A program made the position numbers and the translations under genes. Below are positions 1-6,928 of a DNA stretch of 16,114 bases, in pieces; within the stretch, counting starts at the first letter, position 1, and every line of letters begins with the position of its first letter. The stretch lies in the NCBI GenBank assembly GCA_046590705.1, contig JBKJUK010000088.1:1-16114 (forward strand). The letters are read 5' to 3'. The notes beneath the pieces are model-generated. The model saw only the letters and a program-made list of their open reading frames with translations. It made no database searches and was not told where the DNA came from. Source of the DNA: JBKJUK01 sp046590705 (GTDB lineage: Bacteria; Acidobacteriota; Thermoanaerobaculia; Gp7-AA8).

Positions 1-1617
1 ATCCTCACCACGCCGGGCTTTCTGATCGGCACGCTCCCGTACATGTCTCCGGAACAGGTTCGGGGTGAGGAGATCGAGGCTCGAAGCGACATTTTCAGTT
101 TTGGCTGTGTGTTATACGAAATGCTCACCGGCCAGCGGCTCTTCGTCGCACCGAGCGCCGCGGAAGTGATCGGCGCGATCCTGACCAGGGAGCATTCTCC
201 ACTGAGCAATACGATCGCCGGGAATGAGAAAGTGGAGCCCCTGCTGCGCCGAACCTTGGAAAAGGACCCGTCGCGTCGTTATCCCTCCATCGATCTGGTG
301 ATCGATGAACTCCGCCAACTCCGAAGCGGAGCGACACTGCAGCCCATCTCAGCCGATGCCCCCACCGAGCTTCGGGCCGCAACCGGGGCCGGTCGCCGCA
401 GCCGCCGTCTGCGACTAACAGCCGCTTCTATTGCGATCGCAATCGCGGCTGGAGGCTTTCTTTTCTGGCGCTCACGCTCATGGACGATCGAACCGACCAC
501 CGGCTCCCTCTTGAATGTCAGCCGGTCGGCGGCGGCGCGGAACCCCATCGCGCAAGACTATTACCTGCGCGCCAAAGTAATTAGTTCGAACGAAAACAGC
601 GCCAGCAATGACGCTGCGATCACGCTCTTGCAGAACGCCGTGGCGATCGATCCCGGCTTCGCTGCCGCCCACGCCGCGCTAGCCCGCTCGTACCACATCA
701 AGTCGTTCTACTTTGCACCGGAAAACGAGAAGGAGAAGCTCGCAGGGGATGCGGAAGTCGAGGTTGAGAGAGCTCTCTCACTCAACCCCGATCTGGCGGA
801 AGGTCATCTGGCGCGCGGTCTGGTCCTGTGGTCGCACGAGAACCGCTTTCCGCATGAGCAGGCGATTGAGTCGTATCGTCGCGCCATCGCGCTCGACCCA
901 AGGCTCGACGAAGCGCATCACCAGCTCGGCGTGGTCTATTTCCACATTGGCCTGTTCGATCAGGCTCGCAGCGAGATCGAGAAAGCGGTGACGCTAAATC
1001 CGAGCAATACGCTTGCCCGGCTCCGATTCGGCGTGATCGATTTGTACCGCGGGCGGTACGAGGACGCACTCGCGATTTTCAAGAGCACGCCTCTGAAAAA
1101 GAATCCTTCGCTGTGGGCATTCCAATCTGCGATCGCACTCTCTCACCTCGGAAAAGAAGTCGAAGCCTCACAACTGCTCGACTCGTACCTCAAGCAATAC
1201 CCTGAAGACCAGGGAGGTGTCGGCACCAGCGTGAAAGCGGTGATCCTCGCGAAGAGTGGAAAGAGAGCGGAGGCCGAGGCGATGATCAGCCGAGCCTTTT
1301 CGCTGGGCCAGGGTTACGGCCACTTCCATCACACCGCGTACAACATTGCTTCGGCTTACGCGTTGATGCATGAGCCGGAACAGGCGCTGAAATGGCTCCA
1401 GACCGCGGCCGATGATGGCTTTCCCTGTTACCCGCTGTATGCGAAGGACCCGTATCTCGATCCGCTGCGCAGCGATCCGCGCTTCGTGCTATTCCTCGAG
1501 AAGCTGCGGGAGCGGTGGGATGTGGCCCAGAAGAACGCGGTTATGCGTATCACCTCTGCCAGTACCGTGCGCCTTGCATCCAGGCTGCTATCCACGTCCG
1601 CAGCAGAAACCCTGTGA
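1..1617 (+). CDS. Ser/Thr protein kinase with membrane segment and TPR domain (5' truncated by window)
   Basis: The frame is open from base 1, so the first visible ATG (43) is internal and the true start lies upstream. The first residues, TTPGFLIGTLPYMSPEQ, are the end of the activation segment and the P+1 loop of a Hanks-type kinase. They are followed by the subdomain IX signature DIFSFGCVLYEMLTG and the subdomain XI arginine in DPSRRYPS; the ATP-binding and catalytic loops are outside the window. A basic stretch and one hydrophobic helix (about bases 409-468) follow, then several TPR-like repeats (about 610-1090, for example AIALDPRLDEAHHQLGVVY). The C-terminal part contains DPYLDPLRSDPRF, common in this family. 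The expected topology is a cytoplasmic kinase with an extracytoplasmic TPR sensor or scaffold, a frequent acidobacterial architecture. Substrate and signal cannot be deduced. The last 30 or so residues look unconserved. Confidence 0.9.
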   Translation: MLTTPGFLIGTLPYMSPEQVRGEEIEARSDIFSFGCVLYEMLTGQRLFVAPSAAEVIGAILTREHSPLSNTIAGNEKVEPLLRRTLEKDPSRRYPSIDLVIDELRQLRSGATLQPISADAPTELRAATGAGRRSRRLRLTAASIAIAIAAGGFLFWRSRSWTIEPTTGSLLNVSRSAAARNPIAQDYYLRAKVISSNENSASNDAAITLLQNAVAIDPGFAAAHAALARSYHIKSFYFAPENEKEKLAGDAEVEVERALSLNPDLAEGHLARGLVLWSHENRFPHEQAIESYRRAIALDPRLDEAHHQLGVVYFHIGLFDQARSEIEKAVTLNPSNTLARLRFGVIDLYRGRYEDALAIFKSTPLKKNPSLWAFQSAIALSHLGKEVEASQLLDSYLKQYPEDQGGVGTSVKAVILAKSGKRAEAEAMISRAFSLGQGYGHFHHTAYNIASAYALMHEPEQALKWLQTAADDGFPCYPLYAKDPYLDPLRSDPRFVLFLEKLRERWDVAQKNAVMRITSASTVRLASRLLSTSAAETL

Positions 1618-1624
1618 GAAATGC

Positions 1625-1668
1625 GGGCTGGTAGCTCAGTTGGAAAACGAGGACGAGCGTGTTACTCG
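1625..1668 (+). other. tRNA-like 5' half, possible relic
   Basis: The 19 bases at 1625-1643 (GGGCTGGTAGCTCAGTTGG) read like the acceptor 5' strand, positions 8-9 and D-arm of a bacterial tRNA, and 1632-1643 matches the A-box consensus exactly. A stem CGAG/CTCG closing a 7-base loop (1654-1668) sits roughly where an anticodon arm would be, but the loop lacks U at the position before the anticodon. No T-arm with TTCGANNC and no matching 3' acceptor with CCA can be found. It overlaps the 3' end of the minus-strand propeller remnant. A functional tRNA is not supported; a relic, a dispersed repeat or chance are all possible. Confidence 0.25.
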
Positions 1669-1992
1669 GGGAGGCCGGCGGCCCAGTCCCGAATCACCTG
1701 GACAGGAGGAGCGGCATCTTTCGAGGAATCCTGGAGCACGAGGAACCGCTTGCCGTCCGAAGCAAATGGCGCGCTCGTCTTTGCGGCGGACAAGCCGAGC
1801 TTCACAGGTGCTCCGATCTCGATCGTATCGCCGAGCTTCACCGGAACCGCCATCAGTGCATCGGGTGGCTGCATGAAAACAATTTCTTTCCCGTCGGAGC
1901 TCCAAATGGGCGCGTACCCGCCATCGCGCGAGACCTGGAACTTCCGGCCTGCGTCGGGAAAGTCGACGAGGTAGCCGACGCCGTGCTGCGGA
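1662..1992 (-). pseudogene. C-terminal remnant of a PD40/TolB-like beta-propeller protein
   Basis: The minus-strand frame ending at TAA (1664-1662) encodes features typical of the last propeller blades of acidobacterial kinase- or TolB-linked WD40-like proteins. These are KFQVSRDGGYAPIWSSDGKE, then a LMAVPVKLGDTIEIGAPVKL strand pattern, then FASDGKRFLVLQ, and a terminal VIRDWAAGLPE. Only about 100 residues keep this similarity. Upstream of about 1992 it stops and no kinase or further blades follow; instead a paired inverted hairpin repeat begins at 2027. An ATG at 2042 or 2012 exists but has no convincing Shine-Dalgarno sequence. I therefore read it as the surviving 3' end of a deleted gene. 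A short expressed domain cannot be fully excluded. Confidence 0.6.
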
Positions 1993-2026
1993 TGTCTTGA
2001 GATGGGTCTCATGTTGCCCGGGGCGA

Positions 2027-2125
2027 TAGGGACGCGTAGCAACGTCCGCTGATTCCCGGGGCACCCCGAACAGCAGTAGGTTGCGTCGAACGCCGGGGTA
2101 GCGGACGCGCTGCTGCGCGTCCCTA
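2027..2125. repeat. REPIN-like pair of inverted hairpin repeats
   Basis: The left unit at 2027-2050 starts TAGGGACGCG and ends CGTCCGCT. The right unit at 2100-2125 is its imperfect reverse complement. Each unit is itself a hairpin: GGACG/CGTCC on the left, and GGACGCG/CGCGTCC with a six-base loop on the right. The 49-base spacer carries no gene. Two REP-type hairpins in opposite orientation make a REPIN-like structure. It lies just downstream of the VWA gene stop, so it could also affect 3'-end stability of that transcript. A related pair occurs at 16008-16092. Confidence 0.6.
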
Positions 2126-2152
2126 CAATCGCGGCAAGACGACTATAATCAA

Positions 2153-3949
2153 TTACGGTATAAATCCTCGAATTGTACTCACCTTAACTTTATCTCTTTT
2201 TACTTTCACTTCGACTGTACGATATTTCTGATTTTTCTTGGTGCTCTCAGTGTAGTAGCTCACCAGGTACTGCGTCCGCAGTTCCTTTTCGAGATCGCCG
2301 TAGACCTTGTCGAGGTTCTTCGCGTCGCGGACGAAAAGAGCCCGGCCCCCGGTCTCGTCGGCCAGCCCTTTCATCTTGGAACTCGCCGAGATATCCATCC
2401 CGGAAATCCCGATCCCGATGAAATACAGAGGGACTCTGGCTACGCGCACGTAACGCAACATCTCCGCGTAGTCGACGCGTGAAACCGTGTCAGCTCCATC
2501 CGAAACGATCACCAGAGCCTTTCGTCCTGGTACCGAGCGGAAGCGGTACAGACCGGTGATGATGGCGTCGTAAAGCGCGGTGCCTCCGTCGGGCTCGGGC
2601 ATCGCTCCGACCTGCGCTCTCAGCGTACCGAGATCCGAGACAAACGGCGACACGATGGTGGTCTGCCAGGAGAACCCGCCGAAGAAAGCGCGATCCCTCG
2701 AGCCGAGCATCTTCTCGAAGAATCCGAGCGCTGCTTTGCGCGTGTTCTCGATGTGCGGCTTCATGCTTCCTGAGTGATCGACCAGCAGTCCGAGCGTGAG
2801 AGGAAGATCATTCGAGAACGCGAAGTTCGCAATCTTCTTCGGCTTCTTATCCTCGAACACTTCGAACTCTTCCTGCTTCAACCCGACCAGTGGGACGCCG
2901 GCCTGATCGGTCACGCCCACCGGCAGCTCGATCATATTGACTTCGACTTCTTCGATGTACCTGCTGCCGTCGAGAAAGAGCAGATCCGAGGCTTCGTAAC
3001 CTGTGGAATCCGTAGCCGAAGCGCGTAGAAATTCCACTCCCTTGAGCTTGCTCTCATCGAGTCGCACCGCGTACGGCGGCGCCTTGAATTCGACGAGTTT
3101 TCTGTCGCCCGCGAACAGTACGATGTTTTTGAGTTCGGAGTTTTTCGGGTTCTGAATGCTGATCTTCACATGTGAGATTTTGTCGGGGGTGATGGTGCGG
3201 GTGATCTTGAGCTCGAGCTGGTTGTCGCGCTCATTCACCAGCCAGGCATCGGCATCCACATATCTCCCGACCGCGTCATAGCCAACCACGCGGATCTCGA
3301 CTCTGCGCGGCAACAATCCAAGATCCAACTCGGCCCGGTAAGGAGGCGCATTCTTGGCGAAAATCTTTTTTCCTTCGACATAAAATTCAACCTTCTTCAC
3401 CGGAGGCTTGACGGCCACGTCCACAATGAAAAGATTCGGAGCAAGATCACGGCGTGGTGGAGAGATTCGCACTGCCCCGGCCGTCTCGATCAGGGCACCC
3501 TCGGCGATGATCGCGTCAGCCGTCGCATCTTCCGAGGCAATGTAGGGGGTGCCGGTCTTTCCGACCGTGACTTTCAGCGCTCCTTTACCAAGCAGCAGAG
3601 GCGCCGACTCTTCCAGCGGGATCAGCAGGCGGGCGTCGATGTCGACCTCGCCCAGCGGAAGGGTCTGAACCATGGTGTACGTTGCTCCCGCTCCAGGAAC
3701 GAGTAGATGCCGGAAGTTCCGAAGAACCTTGCCCTGCTGAAGAATGGATCCCTGCAGAGCCAGGGGAGTTCCGTTGGGAACATCGGCACTGACCTCAGAG
3801 CGGAAGGTGATGCGCATGACCACTCCCTCGGGGGCATCTCCAAGGGGCGCTGAGGTGATTTCCATGACCGAGGGCTTTTTCTGCTGGGCCGGAAGTAAAT
3901 TTGCAAAGAGAAGAAGCATGAGCGCCGTGGCGTTTCTGAGCTTGACCAT
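2153..3949 (-). CDS. Secreted VWFA-related acidobacterial domain protein
   Basis: From the ATG at 3949 the protein begins MVKLRNATALMLLLFANLLPAQQ, a good signal peptide with probable cleavage after LPA. A GTG start at 3973 is also in frame, but it would add eight residues before the signal sequence. The N-terminal 330 or so residues are beta-rich and contain two Ig-like segments sharing a PPY signature (KNAPPYRAELDLG and FKAPPYAVRLDES). The linker GVPLVGLKQEEFEVFEDKKP leads into a von Willebrand A domain with an intact MIDAS: DHSGSM (about residues 391-396), the threonine in GGTALYDA and the aspartate in SDGADT. This combination matches the VWFA-related family (TIGR03436 type) expanded in acidobacteria. 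It is predicted to be an exported metal-dependent adhesion or protein-binding factor; the ligand is unknown. It is transcribed divergently from mobB across a gap of about 60 bp. Confidence 0.9.
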   Translation of the reverse strand: MVKLRNATALMLLLFANLLPAQQKKPSVMEITSAPLGDAPEGVVMRITFRSEVSADVPNGTPLALQGSILQQGKVLRNFRHLLVPGAGATYTMVQTLPLGEVDIDARLLIPLEESAPLLLGKGALKVTVGKTGTPYIASEDATADAIIAEGALIETAGAVRISPPRRDLAPNLFIVDVAVKPPVKKVEFYVEGKKIFAKNAPPYRAELDLGLLPRRVEIRVVGYDAVGRYVDADAWLVNERDNQLELKITRTITPDKISHVKISIQNPKNSELKNIVLFAGDRKLVEFKAPPYAVRLDESKLKGVEFLRASATDSTGYEASDLLFLDGSRYIEEVEVNMIELPVGVTDQAGVPLVGLKQEEFEVFEDKKPKKIANFAFSNDLPLTLGLLVDHSGSMKPHIENTRKAALGFFEKMLGSRDRAFFGGFSWQTTIVSPFVSDLGTLRAQVGAMPEPDGGTALYDAIITGLYRFRSVPGRKALVIVSDGADTVSRVDYAEMLRYVRVARVPLYFIGIGISGMDISASSKMKGLADETGGRALFVRDAKNLDKVYGDLEKELRTQYLVSYYTESTKKNQKYRTVEVKVKRDKVKVSTIRGFIP

Positions 3950-4012
3950 GCAGGGTCGAACAAGAAGAACCACCCGCTCGATTTCGCATACCCTTCAACA
4001 GGAGCGGATCTG

Positions 4013-4513
4013 ATGGAGAGACTTCTAGGGGTCATCGGCTTTTCAGGAGCAGGAAAGACCACGCTGGTCGAGCGCCTCATCCAGCGCTACACATCGACCG
4101 GAACTCGAGTCTCTGCAGTCAAGCACACCCATCACGCCGTGACGGGGTTCGAACTCAAAGGCGATACCGAACGATTCATCCGGGCTGGGGCCATCGATTC
4201 AATCCTCGCTGACAATCGCCGCTTTCTGCACTGGCAGGAAGCCGCTGTAGCGAATGGGACCTACGGCAGTTTCCCGGAACTTTTCGAGCGCTGCCTCGGG
4301 CAGCGGATCTTCATCGAAGGCCGGAAGCTCAATCATTCATGGCCCGTCATCATCAAAGCCTCCTCTCCTGAGGAACTGCGCGAACTCTGGTCGCCCTTCG
4401 CCATCGCAGTCTGCGCAAACTCGCCGATCGGCACGCCCTTCAACGCAATCCCTCAGATTCATTGCGACGATGTCGACGAACTGGTGAAGATTGTCGATAG
4501 AATCGATCCATGA
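4013..4513 (+). CDS. mobB: Molybdopterin-guanine dinucleotide biosynthesis adaptor MobB
   Basis: This P-loop protein has 166 residues, a usual length for MobB. The Walker A motif GFSGAGKTT lies at residues 9-17, followed by SAVKHTHH and the KGDTERFIRAGA segment, which corresponds to the KHxxH and KDTxRxxxAGA blocks of the family. MobB binds GTP and is thought to assist MobA when GMP is attached to molybdopterin in the cytoplasm. The start is fixed by AGGAG at 4000-4004, eight bases before the ATG. It is the first gene of a five-gene operon whose other members are two HAD phosphatases and two serine-biosynthesis enzymes. No other molybdenum-cofactor gene is in view, so its placement is unusual. 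The family call is firm, but any role outside cofactor synthesis is open. Confidence 0.88.
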   Translation: MERLLGVIGFSGAGKTTLVERLIQRYTSTGTRVSAVKHTHHAVTGFELKGDTERFIRAGAIDSILADNRRFLHWQEAAVANGTYGSFPELFERCLGQRIFIEGRKLNHSWPVIIKASSPEELRELWSPFAIAVCANSPIGTPFNAIPQIHCDDVDELVKIVDRIDP

Positions 4514-5175
4514 AGCAGCGGCAATACAACGCGGTTCTTTTTGATCTGGACGGCACACTGATCGATTCCTTCAGTGCGCTGGCCATCGCTGTAAATCACG
4601 CCAGGGAAAGCGCAGGTCTGCCTGGACTCGAACCGGAGGAGATCAGAAAGTTCGTCGGTCACGGTGTGGAACCGCTCCTGGAACAGTCCTTCGGAACGAT
4701 TCCCAGCGCTGAGGTCACCCGTATCTTCAACGCCAGATACGATCAGATCTGCTGCGAGCACAGCCGCCTCCTCGACGAAGTGGAGTCAACGCTCTCGGCT
4801 CTCGCCGCATACGGCTACGCTATGGCAGTCTGCACCAACAAGCCGACCGGTTTCTCGCAGAAAATCATTGAACATCTGGGCGTCGCCTCGCACTTTTCGG
4901 TTGTCGCCGGACCCGATCTGGTCGGTGCGCGCAAGCCGGACCCAGCCCATGTGCACTGGGTGCTCGACGCACTCGAATGCTCTCCGTCTGACGCTCTGTT
5001 CGTGGGTGACATGGTTGTCGATATCGATGCAGCGAGAGGGGCGGGTGTTGACGTAGCCGTAATCACCGCCGAGTCGCGCGATGTCGCCTCACTGGTACGA
5101 GCAGAACCCGATTACATCCTGAGCCGCTTTGGCGAGTTACTGCAGATTCTGTCGCCGGCGGGGGCTCTTCGTTGA
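4510..5175 (+). CDS. gph: HAD-family phosphatase, probable phosphoglycolate phosphatase
   Basis: This HAD hydrolase has 221 residues and a Gph/PGP-like layout: motif I FDLDGTLIDS (nucleophile D12, acid D14), a helical cap over roughly residues 20-85, motif II CTNK (T109), motif III GARKPDP (K142) and motif IV GDMVVDID (D167, D171). All catalytic positions are present. The likely reaction is 2-phosphoglycolate to glycolate, a clearance step after DNA 3'-end repair or oxygenase side reactions. Related cap-C1 HAD enzymes act on other small phosphoesters, so the substrate is probable rather than certain. Its ATG overlaps the mobB stop in ATGA, and its own stop overlaps the serB start, implying translational coupling on both sides. 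Confidence 0.82.
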   Translation: MKQRQYNAVLFDLDGTLIDSFSALAIAVNHARESAGLPGLEPEEIRKFVGHGVEPLLEQSFGTIPSAEVTRIFNARYDQICCEHSRLLDEVESTLSALAAYGYAMAVCTNKPTGFSQKIIEHLGVASHFSVVAGPDLVGARKPDPAHVHWVLDALECSPSDALFVGDMVVDIDAARGAGVDVAVITAESRDVASLVRAEPDYILSRFGELLQILSPAGALR

Positions 5176-5828
5176 CCAGGGCGCTTTTTCAGATTGTCTT
5201 TCTCGACGTCGATTCCACTCTGGTCACCATCGAAGGGATTGACGAACTCGCGGCGGGAGATGAGCGCATCGCCGCACTCACCACCAGCGCCATGGAAGGA
5301 AAACTGCGGTTCGAGGACGTTTACGCCGAGCGGCTCAATCTTCTTCGCCCTGACCGCGACGCCATTGAGAGGCTCTCCCTGCGCTATCTGGAATCGTTCA
5401 CCGACGGTGCGCGTGAGACTGTGTCTTCCCTCAAAGCAGCGGGCGTCGATGTGCACATCATCAGCGGCGGGATCCGTCAGGCTCTACTCCCACTCGCCGC
5501 AGAGCTGGACATTCGGCCTGCCGCACTGCACGCCGTCGACCTGAAGTTCGACGCAGATGGCCGCTACGAGGGATACGATCAGCGATCGCCGCTGGCACGC
5601 TCGAAGGGAAAGCGTATGGCCGTGCTCGACGTTCGCGCACGGTCTCATGGAAAGGCCGCAATGATCGGCGACGGGATCACCGATCTGGAAGCGGCAGGTG
5701 CGGTCGATCTCTTCATCGGATTCGGTGGCGTCGTTCGGAGAAGGGCAGTGGAAATTGCCAGCCCCGTGTACATTGCCAGTGCATCGCTCACCGCAGCTCT
5801 GCCTTACCTCCTGGAGGATTTCGCTTGA
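5172..5828 (+). CDS. serB: Phosphoserine phosphatase
   Basis: This 218-residue HAD enzyme carries the SerB set of motifs: FLDVDSTL with D12 and D14, an EGIDELA segment soon after motif I, HIISGG with S98, a KGKR lysine near residue 144, and MIGDGITDLEAA with D167 and D171. It lacks the N-terminal ACT-like extension of longer SerB proteins. The predicted reaction is O-phosphoserine to serine, the last step of the phosphorylated pathway. The start chosen is TTG, lying in TTGA with the gph stop. It places motif I at the usual distance from the N-terminus and no ATG offers a better choice. The G-rich stretch just upstream is only a weak ribosome-binding site, so coupling to gph translation is likely. 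The aminotransferase and serA genes downstream complete the pathway. Confidence 0.88.
   Translation: MTRALFQIVFLDVDSTLVTIEGIDELAAGDERIAALTTSAMEGKLRFEDVYAERLNLLRPDRDAIERLSLRYLESFTDGARETVSSLKAAGVDVHIISGGIRQALLPLAAELDIRPAALHAVDLKFDADGRYEGYDQRSPLARSKGKRMAVLDVRARSHGKAAMIGDGITDLEAAGAVDLFIGFGGVVRRRAVEIASPVYIASASLTAALPYLLEDFA
5812..5817 (+). promoter_or_regulatory. Shine-Dalgarno supporting a TTG start
   Basis: TGGAGG lies seven bases before the TTG at 5825, inside the 3' end of serB. This spacing supports the non-ATG start of the aminotransferase gene and explains how it can be translated efficiently despite the TTG codon. Confidence 0.6.
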
Positions 5829-6928
5829 ACGAAACGAGTCGCTTCTTTTTTCCTGGTCCGACCTGGGTACGTCCGGAAATTCTCGCGGAGATGACGCGCC
5901 CTATGGTTCCGCATCGAAGCTCTGCCTTTCACGAGCTCTTCGCCAGTGTGACCGGAAATCTGAAGCGACTTTTCCTGACGAAACAGCACGCCTTCATCGC
6001 TTCGTCTTCCGGAACCGGGCTACTCGAAGCGTCGCTGATGAATTGCGTGCGCCGACGAGTTCTGATCACGACCTGCGGTGCATTCTCGGAGCGCTGGCTG
6101 ACCATTGCTCAGCAGCTGGGCGTGGAGGTCGACATCCTCGAACATCCCTGGGGAGAAGCGGTCAATCCGGAAGGACTCGCCAATCACCTCTCGGGACGGA
6201 GAAGCCACTACGACGCCGTGACCTTCACGCACAACGAGACCTCCACCGGACTCCTCAACGATCTGGAAACGCTTGCGCGAGTAGTACGCGGCGAATCGGA
6301 GGATACTCTGGTCCTGGTTGACGCCGTCTCATCACTGGCCGGCGCGCCAATTCGCTTCGACGAGTGGGATCTCGATGTCTGTCTGGCCAGCGTGCAGAAA
6401 GGACTGGCTCTTCCGCCAGGAATTACAGTATTCGCCGTCTCAGACCGAGCGCTTTCTGCCGCTGCCGAGAAGAAGCATCGCGGAACGTATTTCGATTTTC
6501 TCGACTACCGCAAGAATGCCGAAGGCTCTTCAACTCCTTTCACTCCGGCGGTGTCGCTCTTCTACGCGCTCGACCTGCAGCTGAAGGAAATCCTCGAAGT
6601 CGAAGGTCTGGAGCAGCGCTGGATGCGTCATCGGAAGATGCGCGAAGTCACGATGGAGAGAACTTCCGCCTACGCACGACCGATGGTGGAGGCCGCGCAT
6701 GCGTCTCCCACCGTGAGCGCACTGCAACCGATCACCCATGCCCCGGCAGCCATCCTCGCTGCGATGAAAGCCCGCGGCTACACGCTCGGTTCCGGCTACG
6801 GCAAATGGAAGGAATCTACGTTTCGCATCGGTCACATGGGCGACATCAGCCTGCAGTCTCTCGAGGCAATGCTCGACGATCTGGCCAAGGTCATCAGTGA
6901 ATTGAACGATGCGGAGACTGCGCAGTGA
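5825..6928 (+). CDS. Class V PLP aminotransferase, probable phosphoserine transaminase
   Basis: This 367-residue fold-type I, class V aminotransferase has the family opening FFPGPTWVRPEI, the cofactor aspartate in DAVSS (D166) and the Schiff-base lysine in SVQKGLALPPG (K192). The C-terminal substrate-binding arginine is probably that in STFRIGHMGD. It resembles the alanine-glyoxylate/serine-pyruvate group rather than classical SerC. Its position between serB and serA makes glutamate:3-phosphohydroxypyruvate transamination the most economical role, giving the operon all three serine steps. A serine-glyoxylate or alanine-glyoxylate activity is the main alternative and would link to gph through glycolate and glyoxylate. 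It starts with TTG in a TTGA overlap with the serB stop, helped by TGGAGG upstream. It ends in a GTGA overlap with serA. Confidence 0.85.
   Translation: MNETSRFFFPGPTWVRPEILAEMTRPMVPHRSSAFHELFASVTGNLKRLFLTKQHAFIASSSGTGLLEASLMNCVRRRVLITTCGAFSERWLTIAQQLGVEVDILEHPWGEAVNPEGLANHLSGRRSHYDAVTFTHNETSTGLLNDLETLARVVRGESEDTLVLVDAVSSLAGAPIRFDEWDLDVCLASVQKGLALPPGITVFAVSDRALSAAAEKKHRGTYFDFLDYRKNAEGSSTPFTPAVSLFYALDLQLKEILEVEGLEQRWMRHRKMREVTMERTSAYARPMVEAAHASPTVSALQPITHAPAAILAAMKARGYTLGSGYGKWKESTFRIGHMGDISLQSLEAMLDDLAKVISELNDAETAQ

Noticed and set aside
1636..2064. 142-residue minus-strand frame overlapping the propeller remnant
   Set aside because: Its sequence is arginine-rich noise, whereas the neighbouring frame shows clear propeller-blade similarity.
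3950..3973. GTG at 3973 as start of the VWA protein
   Set aside because: It would place eight extra residues before an otherwise typical signal peptide; the ATG at 3949 gives a normal n-region. The GTG remains possible, since neither start has a strong ribosome-binding site.
5698..6321. 207-residue plus-strand frame across the serB/aminotransferase junction
   Set aside because: Arg/Ser-rich composition with no domain; both overlapped genes have complete catalytic motifs in their own frames.
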